A stretch of DNA of 13,267 bases from Cycloclasticus sp. (GTDB lineage: Bacteria > Pseudomonadota > Gammaproteobacteria > Methylococcales > Cycloclasticaceae), in assembly GCA_012960055.1 (NCBI GenBank), contig DUCA01000183.1, positions 1 to 13,267 of the forward strand, written 5' to 3'. This document shows positions 1 through 7,332 of the stretch, piece after piece. Numbering within the stretch: the stretch's first letter is position 1; each line of letters opens with the position of its first letter. A program made the position numbers and the translations under genes. The notes below the pieces were generated by a model. That model was not told the origin of the DNA and ran no database searches. It saw only the letters and a list, made by a program, of their open reading frames with translations.

Positions 1-534
1 CGATGACCAGCCGAACACTGGAATAATTTGCCCCGCCAACAAACCACCAGTAATACCACCAATTGGCATACCTAAAAAGATAACCGCGATGGCCACATTG
101 CGGTGGCGATTCGATACATACTCAGTCATTAGTGCGGTTGCATTCGGCATAGCACCACCTAAGCCCAGTCCCGTTAAAAATCGCAAAGTGAGCAATTCAT
201 TATATGTTTCTATAATACCCGTCAGTAATGTACATAAACCAAAGACTAAAACACTGCCTATCACCGCATACCGTCGGCCATATTTATCTCCCACGGGCCC
301 CAACACCAATGCGCCTATCATCATGCCCACTAAACCTGCTGAGAATATATAACCCAACTCACTTTTGGGGATCTCCAGTGCAGCACTCAACGCGGGCGCG
401 GCAAAGGCAATCGCTAATACATCAAAGCCATCAAAAACAATTACTAAGGCACAAAAGAACATCACCCATTTTTGAAAAGCGCCTAAGGGGTTTTTCTCAA
501 TGATATCGCCCATTTCTAACGCCTTACTTGTCAT
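1..534 (-). CDS. MFS transporter, aromatic acid:H+ symporter (AAHS) type, C-terminus outside the window
   Basis: The first 178 residues of a major facilitator permease; the gene runs off the left edge. Seen: a charged cytoplasmic N-terminus (about 1-22), then hydrophobic segments at about 24-52, 61-81, 90-108, 118-136 and 148-170. TM1 carries DGFD (residues 35-38), which in AAHS members such as PcaK, BenK and MhpT is linked to proton-coupled uptake of aromatic acids. The loop after TM2 has MFS motif A, GPVGDKYGRR (79-88). Start chosen at ATG 534 because GGGAG lies five bases upstream; an ATG seven codons further in has no such support. The start overlaps the end of the upstream DUF5519 gene by 11 bases, suggesting translational coupling. 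The family call is firm. The substrate is inference: an aromatic or other organic acid is likely, but the C-terminal half is not visible. Confidence 0.88.
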   Translation of the reverse strand, partial: MTSKALEMGDIIEKNPLGAFQKWVMFFCALVIVFDGFDVLAIAFAAPALSAALEIPKSELGYIFSAGLVGMMIGALVLGPVGDKYGRRYAVIGSVLVFGLCTLLTGIIETYNELLTLRFLTGLGLGGAMPNATALMTEYVSNRHRNVAIAVIFLGMPIGGITGGLLAGQIIPVFGWSS

Positions 535-1006
535 CACTACTCCCATCTGTTTTTAACGCATTGTCTAGCGATGCTTGTACGATGCTCAACACCGTGTCTA
601 TTTCTTCATCATTTCGTGGACCATACACCAAGGCAATGCTATGCGGAATCGCCCCCCTACCCGCTAGCGGATGTTGCTCGCCCCATTGTTGGTCAATTAC
701 ATGCTGAAAATCCGCTTCTGATAAGGCCATATGCAAGCTGCCATCGTACGCCGGATGAACGTGGGCAAACTCGCGGCCAATCATAAAACCATTGGCACAG
801 TTACAGGCCTGATTTTCATTGAGCCACAACGCTTCTGCGCCGGGTACAGAAATAATACTCGGGCGACGACGGACCTCATCAAAACAAAACAATTTGGCTT
901 TAAAACGTTCATGCCACTCAGCACTTGGGTTTTGGGTTAATTGTTCATGCGGGTTGGTGCTGGTTGTTTGCGGGCGTTCGCCTTCTCTTTGCGGTATCTT
1001 TAACAT
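524..1006 (-). CDS. DUF5519 ('luciferase domain') family protein
   Basis: A 160-residue soluble protein with no signal peptide or membrane segment. The conserved part is the second half: EFAHVHPAYDGSLHMAL (79-95) with histidines 82, 84 and 92, then WGEQHP (108-113), LAG (114-116) and LVYGPR (126-131). This order of motifs fits the small family annotated as DUF5519 or 'luciferase' domain. The name comes from database naming and is not evidence of light production. No reaction is known to me. The first 35 residues are polar and rich in Gln, Thr and Pro and look poorly ordered. The 3' end overlaps the start of an AAHS-type transporter by 11 bases, so the two are probably co-expressed, which hints at a role with an imported organic acid (inference). 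No strong ribosome site precedes ATG 1006. The family assignment is from memory of the motif pattern. Confidence 0.7.
   Translation of the reverse strand: MLKIPQREGERPQTTSTNPHEQLTQNPSAEWHERFKAKLFCFDEVRRRPSIISVPGAEALWLNENQACNCANGFMIGREFAHVHPAYDGSLHMALSEADFQHVIDQQWGEQHPLAGRGAIPHSIALVYGPRNDEEIDTVLSIVQASLDNALKTDGSSDDK
540..544 (-). promoter_or_regulatory. Ribosome binding site of the MFS gene
   Basis: GGGAG on the minus strand, five bases before ATG 534 and inside the 3' end of the upstream gene. It decides the transporter start over the internal ATG at 513 and supports coupled translation of the two genes. Confidence 0.6.
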
Positions 1007-1016
1007 GCTAGTGACT

Positions 1017-1022
1017 TATAAT
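1017..1022 (+). promoter_or_regulatory. Possible -10 element for greB
   Basis: A perfect TATAAT lies in the 48-base gap between the divergent DUF5519 gene and greB, 32 bases before the greB ATG. No good -35 sits 16-18 bases upstream. On the opposite strand CATAAT (1026-1021) overlaps it and could serve the DUF5519 gene. Short AT-rich gaps give such matches by chance, so this is tentative. Confidence 0.35.
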
Positions 1023-1054
1023 TATGAACAACGAAATTTAACACAATTTAACTG

Positions 1055-1549
1055 ATGAGTCGTTACCGCCCACCCGCTCCACCAAAATCGCCGTATATTA
1101 CTCAGCAAGGCTTTGAGGTGTTACAAGCCGAAGAAAAAGTCCTCTGGAGCAAAAGGCGCGTGGTTGTAGCCGCCTTATCCGCAGCTGCGGCAGAAGGTGA
1201 CCGCTCCGAAAATGCTGAATACATCTACCGAAAAAAAGAATTACGCGGCCTCGATTGGCGCATTCATTATCTACAAAAACGCCTACCCAACCTTCAAGTT
1301 ATCTCTGAAAAACCCGGCAACCTCGAGCAGGTGTTTTTTTCTGCCACCTTGACGCTGGAAGATGATACTGGAAAAGAAACAACCTATCGCATCGTTGGCC
1401 CCGATGAAATAGATCATCAAACTCACTACATCAGCATGGATTCACCCGTTGCAAGGGCCTTATTCAAAAAACAATTAGATGATGAAGTGAGCGTCACCAC
1501 ACCTGCTGGCCGTATCACGTATGTCATTACAGACATTAGCTATGAGTGA
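1055..1549 (+). CDS. greB: Transcription elongation factor GreB
   Basis: GreB binds in the secondary channel of RNA polymerase and stimulates cleavage of backtracked RNA, rescuing stalled complexes. The 164-residue length is close to E. coli GreB (158). The N-terminal coiled coil spans about residues 15-80 and its tip carries EGDRSENAEY (47-56), including the acidic residues Asp49 and Glu52 that help hold the catalytic Mg2+. The form GDRSENA, rather than GreA-like GDLKENA, separates GreB from GreA. The C-terminal FKBP-like domain (about 85-164) includes YRIVGPDEID (111-120) and ISMDSPVARALF (126-137). The start gives the usual short basic N-terminus before SPYIT; no clear ribosome site precedes it. 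The last codons overlap the start of ychJ, so the two are probably co-translated. Confidence 0.95.
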   Translation: MSRYRPPAPPKSPYITQQGFEVLQAEEKVLWSKRRVVVAALSAAAAEGDRSENAEYIYRKKELRGLDWRIHYLQKRLPNLQVISEKPGNLEQVFFSATLTLEDDTGKETTYRIVGPDEIDHQTHYISMDSPVARALFKKQLDDEVSVTTPAGRITYVITDISYE

Positions 1550-2027
1550 CACATTGTGCCGTTGTGGTTCCGCTAAACCATTTGCACAGTGCTGCAAACC
1601 TTTCTTGGGTAAGCTGGCAACAGCCAATACTGCTGAGCAACTGATGCGCTCACGTTTCACAGCGTTTTGTTTACATAAATTCAAGTATTTAATCGACACC
1701 CTCCATCCAAGCAAGCATCAACCCAACGACTTAGCAGAACTAGAAACGAGTAGCCACAAAACCAGCTGGGTTAAATTAACCCTTCAGCATACGCAACAAG
1801 GTCTAGAAACGGACAACCAAGGAAGTGTGGAATTTTCGGCCATTTTCAATGAAAACAGCCAGTTTTTTGAACTGCGAGAAACCTCCTCATTCATTAAAGA
1901 AAATGGCCAATGGTTTTACCTAGACGGCAGCCCTCGCATAACAGCAATCGATTTTAAGCTGAAAAGAAATCAGCCGTGTTGGTGTTTTAGCGGCAAAAAA
2001 TTTAAACACTGCCACGCTTTGTTATGA
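1542..2027 (+). CDS. ychJ: YchJ/UPF0225 family protein with paired SEC-C motifs
   Basis: A 161-residue protein with a zinc-type SEC-C motif at each end around an NTF2-like central domain, the layout of YchJ (UPF0225). The N-terminal motif is CRCGSAKPFAQCC (6-18). The central part has LMRSRFTAF (34-42), typical of the family, and FIKENGQWFYLDG (117-129). The C-terminal motif is CWCFSGKKFKHCH (146-158). Family function is not established; SEC-C motifs bind zinc and are found in SecA and many proteins of unknown role. Start chosen at ATG 1542, which overlaps the last eight bases of greB and begins MSDTLCRCGS as usual for the family; an in-frame ATG seven codons earlier lies deeper in greB. Odd: the C-terminal motif has Phe149 where Gly is usual and ends in Cys-His instead of Cys-Cys. 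Confidence 0.88.
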   Translation: MSDTLCRCGSAKPFAQCCKPFLGKLATANTAEQLMRSRFTAFCLHKFKYLIDTLHPSKHQPNDLAELETSSHKTSWVKLTLQHTQQGLETDNQGSVEFSAIFNENSQFFELRETSSFIKENGQWFYLDGSPRITAIDFKLKRNQPCWCFSGKKFKHCHALL

Positions 2028-2045
2028 CAAAATAACGCTTCAAGT

Positions 2046-2073
2046 TTGATTCTGTCATTGTTAGGCGCATAAT
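2046..2073 (+). promoter_or_regulatory. Candidate sigma-70 promoter after ychJ
   Basis: TTGATT (2046-2051) and CATAAT (2068-2073) are separated by 16 bases. The -35 matches consensus at four of six positions and the -10 at five of six. It lies 19 bases after the ychJ stop and points into a 430-base stretch holding only a doubtful small ORF. Its target could be that ORF, the SHOCT gene at 2457, or a small RNA. Prediction from base pattern only. Confidence 0.45.
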
Positions 2074-2091
2074 CGCTAACAGCTTGGTTAG
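2060..2091 (+). repeat. Three alternating complementary arms in the post-ychJ spacer
   Basis: GTTAG (2060-2064), CTAAC (2076-2080) and GTTAG (2087-2091) follow one another. The middle arm can pair with either outer arm. The first pairing can be extended by two bases past a bulge (CG 2066-2067 with CG 2074-2075). The first arm overlaps the -10 region of the candidate promoter, so only the second hairpin would be in a transcript from it. Five-base arms are short and may be chance. Confidence 0.3.
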
Positions 2092-2150
2092 ACAATTAAA
2101 TATAAGTACAGATAAAAACATCGTCAGCCAATACACTAAGAGTATCCAGC

Positions 2151-2366
2151 GTGTTGGACGGTGTTGCGACCCCAACGTTTCCGATTAACAACCAGCGAGA
2201 GATAACCCCTTGGAATCAGACCATCGAAAAGCCATTTGGCTATCTTGGCGATGACATGATTCGCACAAAGAAGCACTGGAAACCGTTAACAAGCACCGGC
2301 GTCATGGGGTACTTAAGCAAAGATAACGTTGTTAAGCGGGTTAATAACCCTTATATATCAGTCTAA
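2151..2366 (+). CDS. Doubtful small ORF, hypothetical
   Basis: A 71-codon frame starting at GTG, with no family I recognise. The same frame is open without an ATG back to 2106, just after a TAA at 2103. The predicted protein is polar, has no membrane segment or signal peptide, and contains several aromatic and Gly/Pro turns (for example FGYLGDD and TGVMGYL) that look more protein-like than random. For: a fair promoter ends about 75 bases upstream, and AAGAG lies eight bases before the GTG. Against: weak ribosome site, non-ATG start, no recognised homology. The wider spacer 2028-2456 otherwise holds only the promoter and small inverted repeats listed here. It could be a remnant of a longer gene or the body of a non-coding RNA. 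Confidence 0.25.
   Translation: MLDGVATPTFPINNQREITPWNQTIEKPFGYLGDDMIRTKKHWKPLTSTGVMGYLSKDNVVKRVNNPYISV
2338..2350. repeat. Perfect 13-base palindrome at the end of the small ORF
   Basis: GGGTTA and TAACCC flank a single A and sit within the last codons of the doubtful ORF. As RNA it could form only a short hairpin (five pairs, three-base loop). A run of eight A follows 14 bases later on the plus strand. It is not a terminator in the plus direction, since no U-tract follows, and the spacing is wrong in the minus direction. Confidence 0.3.
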
Positions 2367-2456
2367 AAAAAACGGCAAAAATCAAATCACTATTGGCAAT
2401 TAAACGCAACCTGACCTCAATGCATTCTACCCATCAGCAATCCACTCCAACTGAAC

Positions 2457-2666
2457 ATGTTTGCCTTAGATAGTTTTGGCGTATGGGCAATGTTCGCTTT
2501 TTGGGGCAGCGCCATCGGCGGCATCTTTTTAGCTGTTCAATGGGCGAACAGGAAAAGCAAAAAAAGTCCTGCGCCTAAAGAAGTGATTATCAAATCACTC
2601 AAACATCGATTAGAGCGCGGCGAGATATCTGAAGAAGAATATCAACAGCGCTTAAAAGGCCTATAA
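2457..2666 (+). CDS. Small membrane protein with C-terminal SHOCT domain
   Basis: A 69-residue protein. Residues about 8-30 form one hydrophobic membrane segment rich in Phe, Trp, Ala and Gly. A basic linker (NRKSKKSPAPK, 31-41) then leads to a SHOCT domain (about 44-69) containing LKHRLERGEISEEEYQQRLKGL without its first residue. SHOCT is a short two-helix oligomerisation module found at the ends of many small bacterial membrane proteins. The molecular role is unknown. Basic residues after the segment place the SHOCT tail in the cytoplasm (positive-inside rule, inference). The ATG at 2457 gives a complete membrane segment; no clear ribosome site is visible. It converges on purL with 16 bases between stops, and no terminator separates them. 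Confidence 0.8.
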   Translation: MFALDSFGVWAMFAFWGSAIGGIFLAVQWANRKSKKSPAPKEVIIKSLKHRLERGEISEEEYQQRLKGL

Positions 2667-2682
2667 CAATTGAGCTGTCGCG

Positions 2683-5600
2683 TTAGCCCACCCACTTCCG
2701 TGCATTTCTAAACATCCTTAACCAGGCGCCATCTTCACCCCATTCTTCGGGCGACCAACTGTTTTGTACCGTTTTGAAACAACGTTCTGGGTGCGGCATC
2801 ATAATGGTAAAGCGACCATCATCGGTGGTTAAACCGGTGATGCCTTGCGCTGAGCCATTGGGGTTAAACGGGAACTGTTCTGTGACCTCACCGTCGTGAT
2901 CAATATACCTTAAGGCAATATGACCGCCGATTTGGTTATTCTTAAATTCTGTTCGGCCTTCACCATGGGCAACAGCTACCGGCATTTGCGATCCTTCCAT
3001 ACCTGACAGTAATATTGAAGGTGAAGCTTGAATTTCCACCATCGCAACACGCGCTTCAAACTGCTCAGACTCATTTCTTACAAAATGCGGCCATGCTTGC
3101 GCACCCGGTATCAGTTCACGTAAATTAGATAACATTTGGCAACCGTTACACACACCTAAGCCAAAGGTATCGGTACGGTTGAAGAAGTCACTGAACGTTG
3201 TTCGCGCTTGTTCATTCAACAAAATAGACTTTGCCCAACCTTCACCCGCGCCTAAAACATCACCATACGAGAAGCCACCGCAAGCAGCTAAACCGACAAA
3301 GTCAGACAAGTCTCTTTTACCTGATATCAATTCACTCATGTGCACATCAACCGATTCAAAACCCGCTTTATCAAACGCTGCCGCCATTTCAACATGGCCA
3401 TTTACGCCTTGTTCGCGCAAGATAGCGACTTTGGGACGCGTATTTAAAGTATTTAACTCTTTAACAATATTATCTCTCGCATCAAAACTTAGTTCTGCAA
3501 ATAAACCCGCATCGTCATTATTTCGAATGCGATCAAATTCTTGCTGCGCGCAGTTTGGGTTATCCCTTAGCGACTGAAGCTTGTACGAGGTTTCTGACCA
3601 CGCTTGCTGTAAATCAGCACGCGACTCTTCCAGTATTGTTTTCCCAGACTTTGTCACGATGATTCGTTGGAATGTGTACGCCGTGCCAATCACCGAAGTA
3701 CAGTGCGCCAAACCCTGAGCCTTAAACGCCTCAAGCACTGCCGCCTCATCGTCTTTATCCACCTGAATAACTGCACCAAGTTCCTCATTAAACAAGGTAC
3801 TTAATACATCGCCTTCTATCTCAATCATTGCGCCGCAACGGCCAGCAAAGGTCATCTCACACAGCGTTGCCCACAAGCCGCCATCTGAGCGGTCATGGTA
3901 AGCCATTAACTTACCTTGTTCGTTTAACTGCTGAAGGGTGTTGAAAAATGCTTTAAATAGAGCGGCATCATCTAAGTCTGGCGCTTGCTCACCCATCATT
4001 TGTTGGGTTTGAGCCAACACCGAACCACCCATACGGTTTTTTCCCGCGCCCATATCAATTAAAATCAGGCTGTTATCTACATCGACTTTTAACTGCGGCG
4101 TTAAGGTTTTGCGTACATCTTTTACCGGCGAAAACGCGGTAATAATTAAAGACAATGGAGAGCTAACTGACTTTTCAATAGCGCCTTCTTCACCCGCTTC
4201 TTTCCACGCCATCTTCATTGACATGGAGTCTTTGCCAACAGGAATAGCCAAACCTAAGGTTGGGCATAACTCCATGCCGACTGTTTCTACGGTGTCGAAT
4301 AAGCTGGCATCTTCACCCGCTTCTCCACACGCTGCCATCCAGTTAGCTGACAAGCAGACTTCATCTAAGCTTTTAATATTGGAGGCGGCTAAGTTTGTTA
4401 ACGCTTCACCTATCGCCATACGGCCTGATGCCGGTCCATCAATCAACGCCAACGGCGTCCGTTCACCCAACGACATCGCCTCGCCTGTGCTGTGATTAAA
4501 CCCACTGCTGGTAACCGCTACATCGGCTACAGGAATTTGCCATGGGCCGACCATTTGATCACGCGCAACTAGGCCTGTCACAGAACGGTCGCCAATATGA
4601 ATTAAGAACGACTTGTCGCCAACCGCTGGGAACTGCAGCACTTGGTATGCCGCTTGTTTTAAATCAATACCATCTGTTTTGTATGCCGGCACATTACTTT
4701 CAACGCGGGTCACTGCGCGTTCCATTTTCGGCGGCTTACCGAACAATAACGACATCGGTAAATCTATCGGCTGGTTGTCGAACAAGCTATCGTTCAATAC
4801 CAATTGTTCTTCTTTTGTCGCTTCACCAATGTGCGCATACAAACAACGTTCACGCGCGCACAGCTGTTTAAATTCTTCTAAACGATCTGCTTTTAGCGCG
4901 ATAACATATCGTTCTTGCGATTCGTTACACCAAATTTGCATGGGCGATAGGCTGCTATCTGCACATAAAATATCACGTAATTCGAAACGCCCGCCCAAAT
5001 CCCAATCGTGGATAATTTCTGGTACGGCGTTGGATAAACCACCCGCGCCCACATCATGAATTGAAATAACCGGCGTGTTATCGCCCATTGCGTTGCAGGC
5101 TTCAATCACTTCTTGGCAACGACGTTGCATTTCTGGATTCTCGCGCTGTACAGAGGCAAAATCTAGATCTTCAGAACCTTCGCTGGATGTTTGTGATGAT
5201 GCCGCTCCACCGCCCAAACCAATCAACATAGAGGGGCCACCCAACACAATAATAGGGGAACCCGGCGCAATGCCATTCTTTAACGCGTGCATGGGCCGTA
5301 CTGACCCCACACCACCCGCTAACATAATCGGCTTATGGTAACCACGAGCTTGAGTGCCGTTACTGTTGGGGACATTTTGCTCAAAAGTACGGAAGTAACC
5401 GGTTAAATTGGGGCGACCAAATTCATTGTTAAACGCCGCGCCGCCCAATGGGCCTTCCAGCATAATGTCTAACGCCGATGCGATACGCTCCGGTTTGCCA
5501 ATACTCTGCTCCCAAGGCTGTTGAAAGCCAGGAATGTTCAAATGCGACACCGTAAAGCCGGTTAACCCTGCTTTAGTACGCGAACCTTTTCCTGTCGCGC

Positions 5601-6552
5601 CTTCATCACGTATTTCACCACCAGACCCCGTGGCCGCACCTGGGTAAGGTGAAATAGCCGTTGGGTGGTTGTGCGTTTCAACTTTCATTAAATACGGCAC
5701 GTGCTCTTCTACAAAATGGTACGAACGGCTTTGCGGGTCACGAATCATCACATCCGCATCACTGCCTTCGGCCACCGCTGCGTTATCGCTATATTTAGAA
5801 ATAATGCCTTTAGGGCTGTGTTTAGCGGTGTTCTTAATCATGCCGAACAAAGTTTCGCTTTGCGCCTGCTCATCCACTATCCAATCGGCATTGAATATTT
5901 TATGACGACAATGTTCTGAGTTAGCTTGCGCAAACATCATTAATTCAATGTCGTTTGGGTTACGACTAAGTGCTTGAAAGCTATCGACCAAATAATCAAT
6001 TTCATCGAGCGACAAGGCAAGCCCCATTGATTGATTCGCACTAATTAATGCCTCTTTACCTTCGCCTAAAATATCCACAGACGCTAACAAACCGGGGTCT
6101 GCTTGAACAAACATATCGTTCGGTTGTTGATTGTTCCGCAACACGCGCTCAGTCATTCGATCATGTAACAAGTTAGCTACTTTCTCAAGTTCCTGCTCAT
6201 CCAGCTCGCCTTGCACGTAATAGGCAACGCCACGTTCTAAACGTTTAACTTGAGTTAACCCACAATGCTGAGCAATATCCGTTGCCTTACTTGACCACGG
6301 TGATATAGAGCTGGCTCGCGGCACCACCAATAAACGAGTGCCTGCACGAGCAATCGCATCACTTTCCGGGCCGTACGTTAGTACGCGCTTAAGTTTAGCT
6401 AGGTCGGCATCATTTAATGCTTCAAGCAGATCGGAAAAATGAATATATTCCGCACTGATATCGCTTACTTGCGGAACGACTTGAGTGATTTTTTTTAATA
6501 ATCGTTGTTTGCGAAAAGCAGATAATGCTGTGCTGCCAATAAGTTCAAGCAT
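2683..6552 (-). CDS. purL: Phosphoribosylformylglycinamidine synthase (FGAM synthase)
   Basis: Catalyses the fourth step of de novo purine synthesis: FGAR + glutamine + ATP to FGAM. The 1289 residues match the large single-chain gammaproteobacterial enzyme, fusing what other bacteria split into PurS, PurQ and PurL. Seen: a PurS-like N-terminal domain (about 1-140), the linker motif SEHCRHK (212-218), and the first synthetase half with THNHPTAISPYPG (293-305) and a glycine-rich nucleotide segment (307-323). A second related half follows, then the C-terminal glutaminase. The glutaminase nucleophile is Cys1135 in GVCNGCQM, the same number as in E. coli; the His-Glu pair is His1254 and Glu1256 in PHPERC. 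The N-terminus (MLELIGSTALSAFRK) resembles the family start, with AAAGAG nearby as a weak ribosome site. It is the last gene of the dapA-bamC-MBL cluster, 24 bases after the MBL gene. No internal disruption is seen. Confidence 0.98.
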   Translation of the reverse strand: MLELIGSTALSAFRKQRLLKKITQVVPQVSDISAEYIHFSDLLEALNDADLAKLKRVLTYGPESDAIARAGTRLLVVPRASSISPWSSKATDIAQHCGLTQVKRLERGVAYYVQGELDEQELEKVANLLHDRMTERVLRNNQQPNDMFVQADPGLLASVDILGEGKEALISANQSMGLALSLDEIDYLVDSFQALSRNPNDIELMMFAQANSEHCRHKIFNADWIVDEQAQSETLFGMIKNTAKHSPKGIISKYSDNAAVAEGSDADVMIRDPQSRSYHFVEEHVPYLMKVETHNHPTAISPYPGAATGSGGEIRDEGATGKGSRTKAGLTGFTVSHLNIPGFQQPWEQSIGKPERIASALDIMLEGPLGGAAFNNEFGRPNLTGYFRTFEQNVPNSNGTQARGYHKPIMLAGGVGSVRPMHALKNGIAPGSPIIVLGGPSMLIGLGGGAASSQTSSEGSEDLDFASVQRENPEMQRRCQEVIEACNAMGDNTPVISIHDVGAGGLSNAVPEIIHDWDLGGRFELRDILCADSSLSPMQIWCNESQERYVIALKADRLEEFKQLCARERCLYAHIGEATKEEQLVLNDSLFDNQPIDLPMSLLFGKPPKMERAVTRVESNVPAYKTDGIDLKQAAYQVLQFPAVGDKSFLIHIGDRSVTGLVARDQMVGPWQIPVADVAVTSSGFNHSTGEAMSLGERTPLALIDGPASGRMAIGEALTNLAASNIKSLDEVCLSANWMAACGEAGEDASLFDTVETVGMELCPTLGLAIPVGKDSMSMKMAWKEAGEEGAIEKSVSSPLSLIITAFSPVKDVRKTLTPQLKVDVDNSLILIDMGAGKNRMGGSVLAQTQQMMGEQAPDLDDAALFKAFFNTLQQLNEQGKLMAYHDRSDGGLWATLCEMTFAGRCGAMIEIEGDVLSTLFNEELGAVIQVDKDDEAAVLEAFKAQGLAHCTSVIGTAYTFQRIIVTKSGKTILEESRADLQQAWSETSYKLQSLRDNPNCAQQEFDRIRNNDDAGLFAELSFDARDNIVKELNTLNTRPKVAILREQGVNGHVEMAAAFDKAGFESVDVHMSELISGKRDLSDFVGLAACGGFSYGDVLGAGEGWAKSILLNEQARTTFSDFFNRTDTFGLGVCNGCQMLSNLRELIPGAQAWPHFVRNESEQFEARVAMVEIQASPSILLSGMEGSQMPVAVAHGEGRTEFKNNQIGGHIALRYIDHDGEVTEQFPFNPNGSAQGITGLTTDDGRFTIMMPHPERCFKTVQNSWSPEEWGEDGAWLRMFRNARKWVG

Positions 6553-6576
6553 GTAGAGTCTCTTTACTTTTAATGT

Positions 6577-7332
6577 TTAGTCTAGGTTGCACCAAGCCAA
6601 GCCGTCATCCTGATCGATAACTTGTAGCCACGCTCGGTCACATTGAATTGCCCTGCTCACGCTGTCTAAAACGAGTTCATGGCTATTATTCTTTTCGCTG
6701 ACATGGGCCAGCACCAAATGTTGCAGTTTTTCTGTATCAAGCTTTTGCAATAAGGCAATCGCTTGCTGATTATCCAAATGTCCCCAATCACCCAATACCC
6801 GACGTTTTAACGACTCAGGGTAAGGACCGTTAACCAACATATCATGGTCATAGTTACACTCTAACAACAAGGCATCGCAATCGCTTAGTGCATCCAGCAT
6901 GTGTTGAGTTATTGAACCTGTGTCCGTCATCACCCCGAATCTCATACCATCTGATTGAAATACAAACTGTGTCGGCTCACGTGCATCATGCGGCACTAAC
7001 ACCGGTTCGATTATAAAGTCAGCTAAACTGAAGGCCTGATGGCTGTTAAAACATTGCACAGAATCCAGCTTCTTAATCATCGCCGCCGTGCCATGACTCG
7101 CCCACACAGGAATATCATAGCGTCGCGCATACCGCGCAACACCGCCCAGGTGGTCTGCGTGTTCGTGCGTGACAAGAATCGCACTCACCTGACTGCCCAA
7201 TACGCCAAGCCGCTGCATTCGCTTATCGGTTTCTTTTATCGAAAAGCCATTATCAATCATCAACAAGGTATTACCTTGTTGAACGAGGGTCGAATTCCCT
7301 CGGCTACCGCTGCCCAGGGAGGCAAATCTCAC
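6577..7332 (-). CDS. MBL-fold metallo-hydrolase, YycJ/WalJ-like
   Basis: A 251-residue metallo-beta-lactamase-fold protein without signal peptide. The metal ligands expected for this fold are present: THEHADH (55-61, His56, His58, Asp60, His61), His115 in VPHDA, Asp137 in TDTG, and His210 in LAHVSEKNNS. The opening SLGSGSRGNST (5-15) and the LLLECNYD segment (155-162) are typical of the YycJ/WalJ branch. Members are proposed to act on nucleic acids or on double-strand break processing, but the substrate here is unknown. The start is GTG 7332, inside the sequence GTGA that also forms the bamC stop, a four-base overlap that implies coupled translation; no strong ribosome site is present. The same gene sits after bamC in Pseudomonas, so the linkage is old. 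Confidence 0.9.
   Translation of the reverse strand: MRFASLGSGSRGNSTLVQQGNTLLMIDNGFSIKETDKRMQRLGVLGSQVSAILVTHEHADHLGGVARYARRYDIPVWASHGTAAMIKKLDSVQCFNSHQAFSLADFIIEPVLVPHDAREPTQFVFQSDGMRFGVMTDTGSITQHMLDALSDCDALLLECNYDHDMLVNGPYPESLKRRVLGDWGHLDNQQAIALLQKLDTEKLQHLVLAHVSEKNNSHELVLDSVSRAIQCDRAWLQVIDQDDGLAWCNLD

Noticed and set aside
1521..1541. An earlier in-frame start for ychJ
   Set aside because: It would extend further into greB with no ribosome site and add residues absent from the family; ATG 1542 fits the conserved MSD-x-CxCGS start.
3179..5919. Several plus-strand open frames of 64-148 codons within purL
   Set aside because: They lie opposite a fully conserved enzyme, have no ribosome sites or recognisable domains, and reflect its codon bias.
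6568..6584. A 17-base identical repeat at 6568-6584 and 12961-12977
   Set aside because: One copy is the MBL-purL gap and the 3' end of the MBL gene, the other is AlkA coding sequence, and both are AT-rich. No extended similarity flanks them, so chance is most likely.
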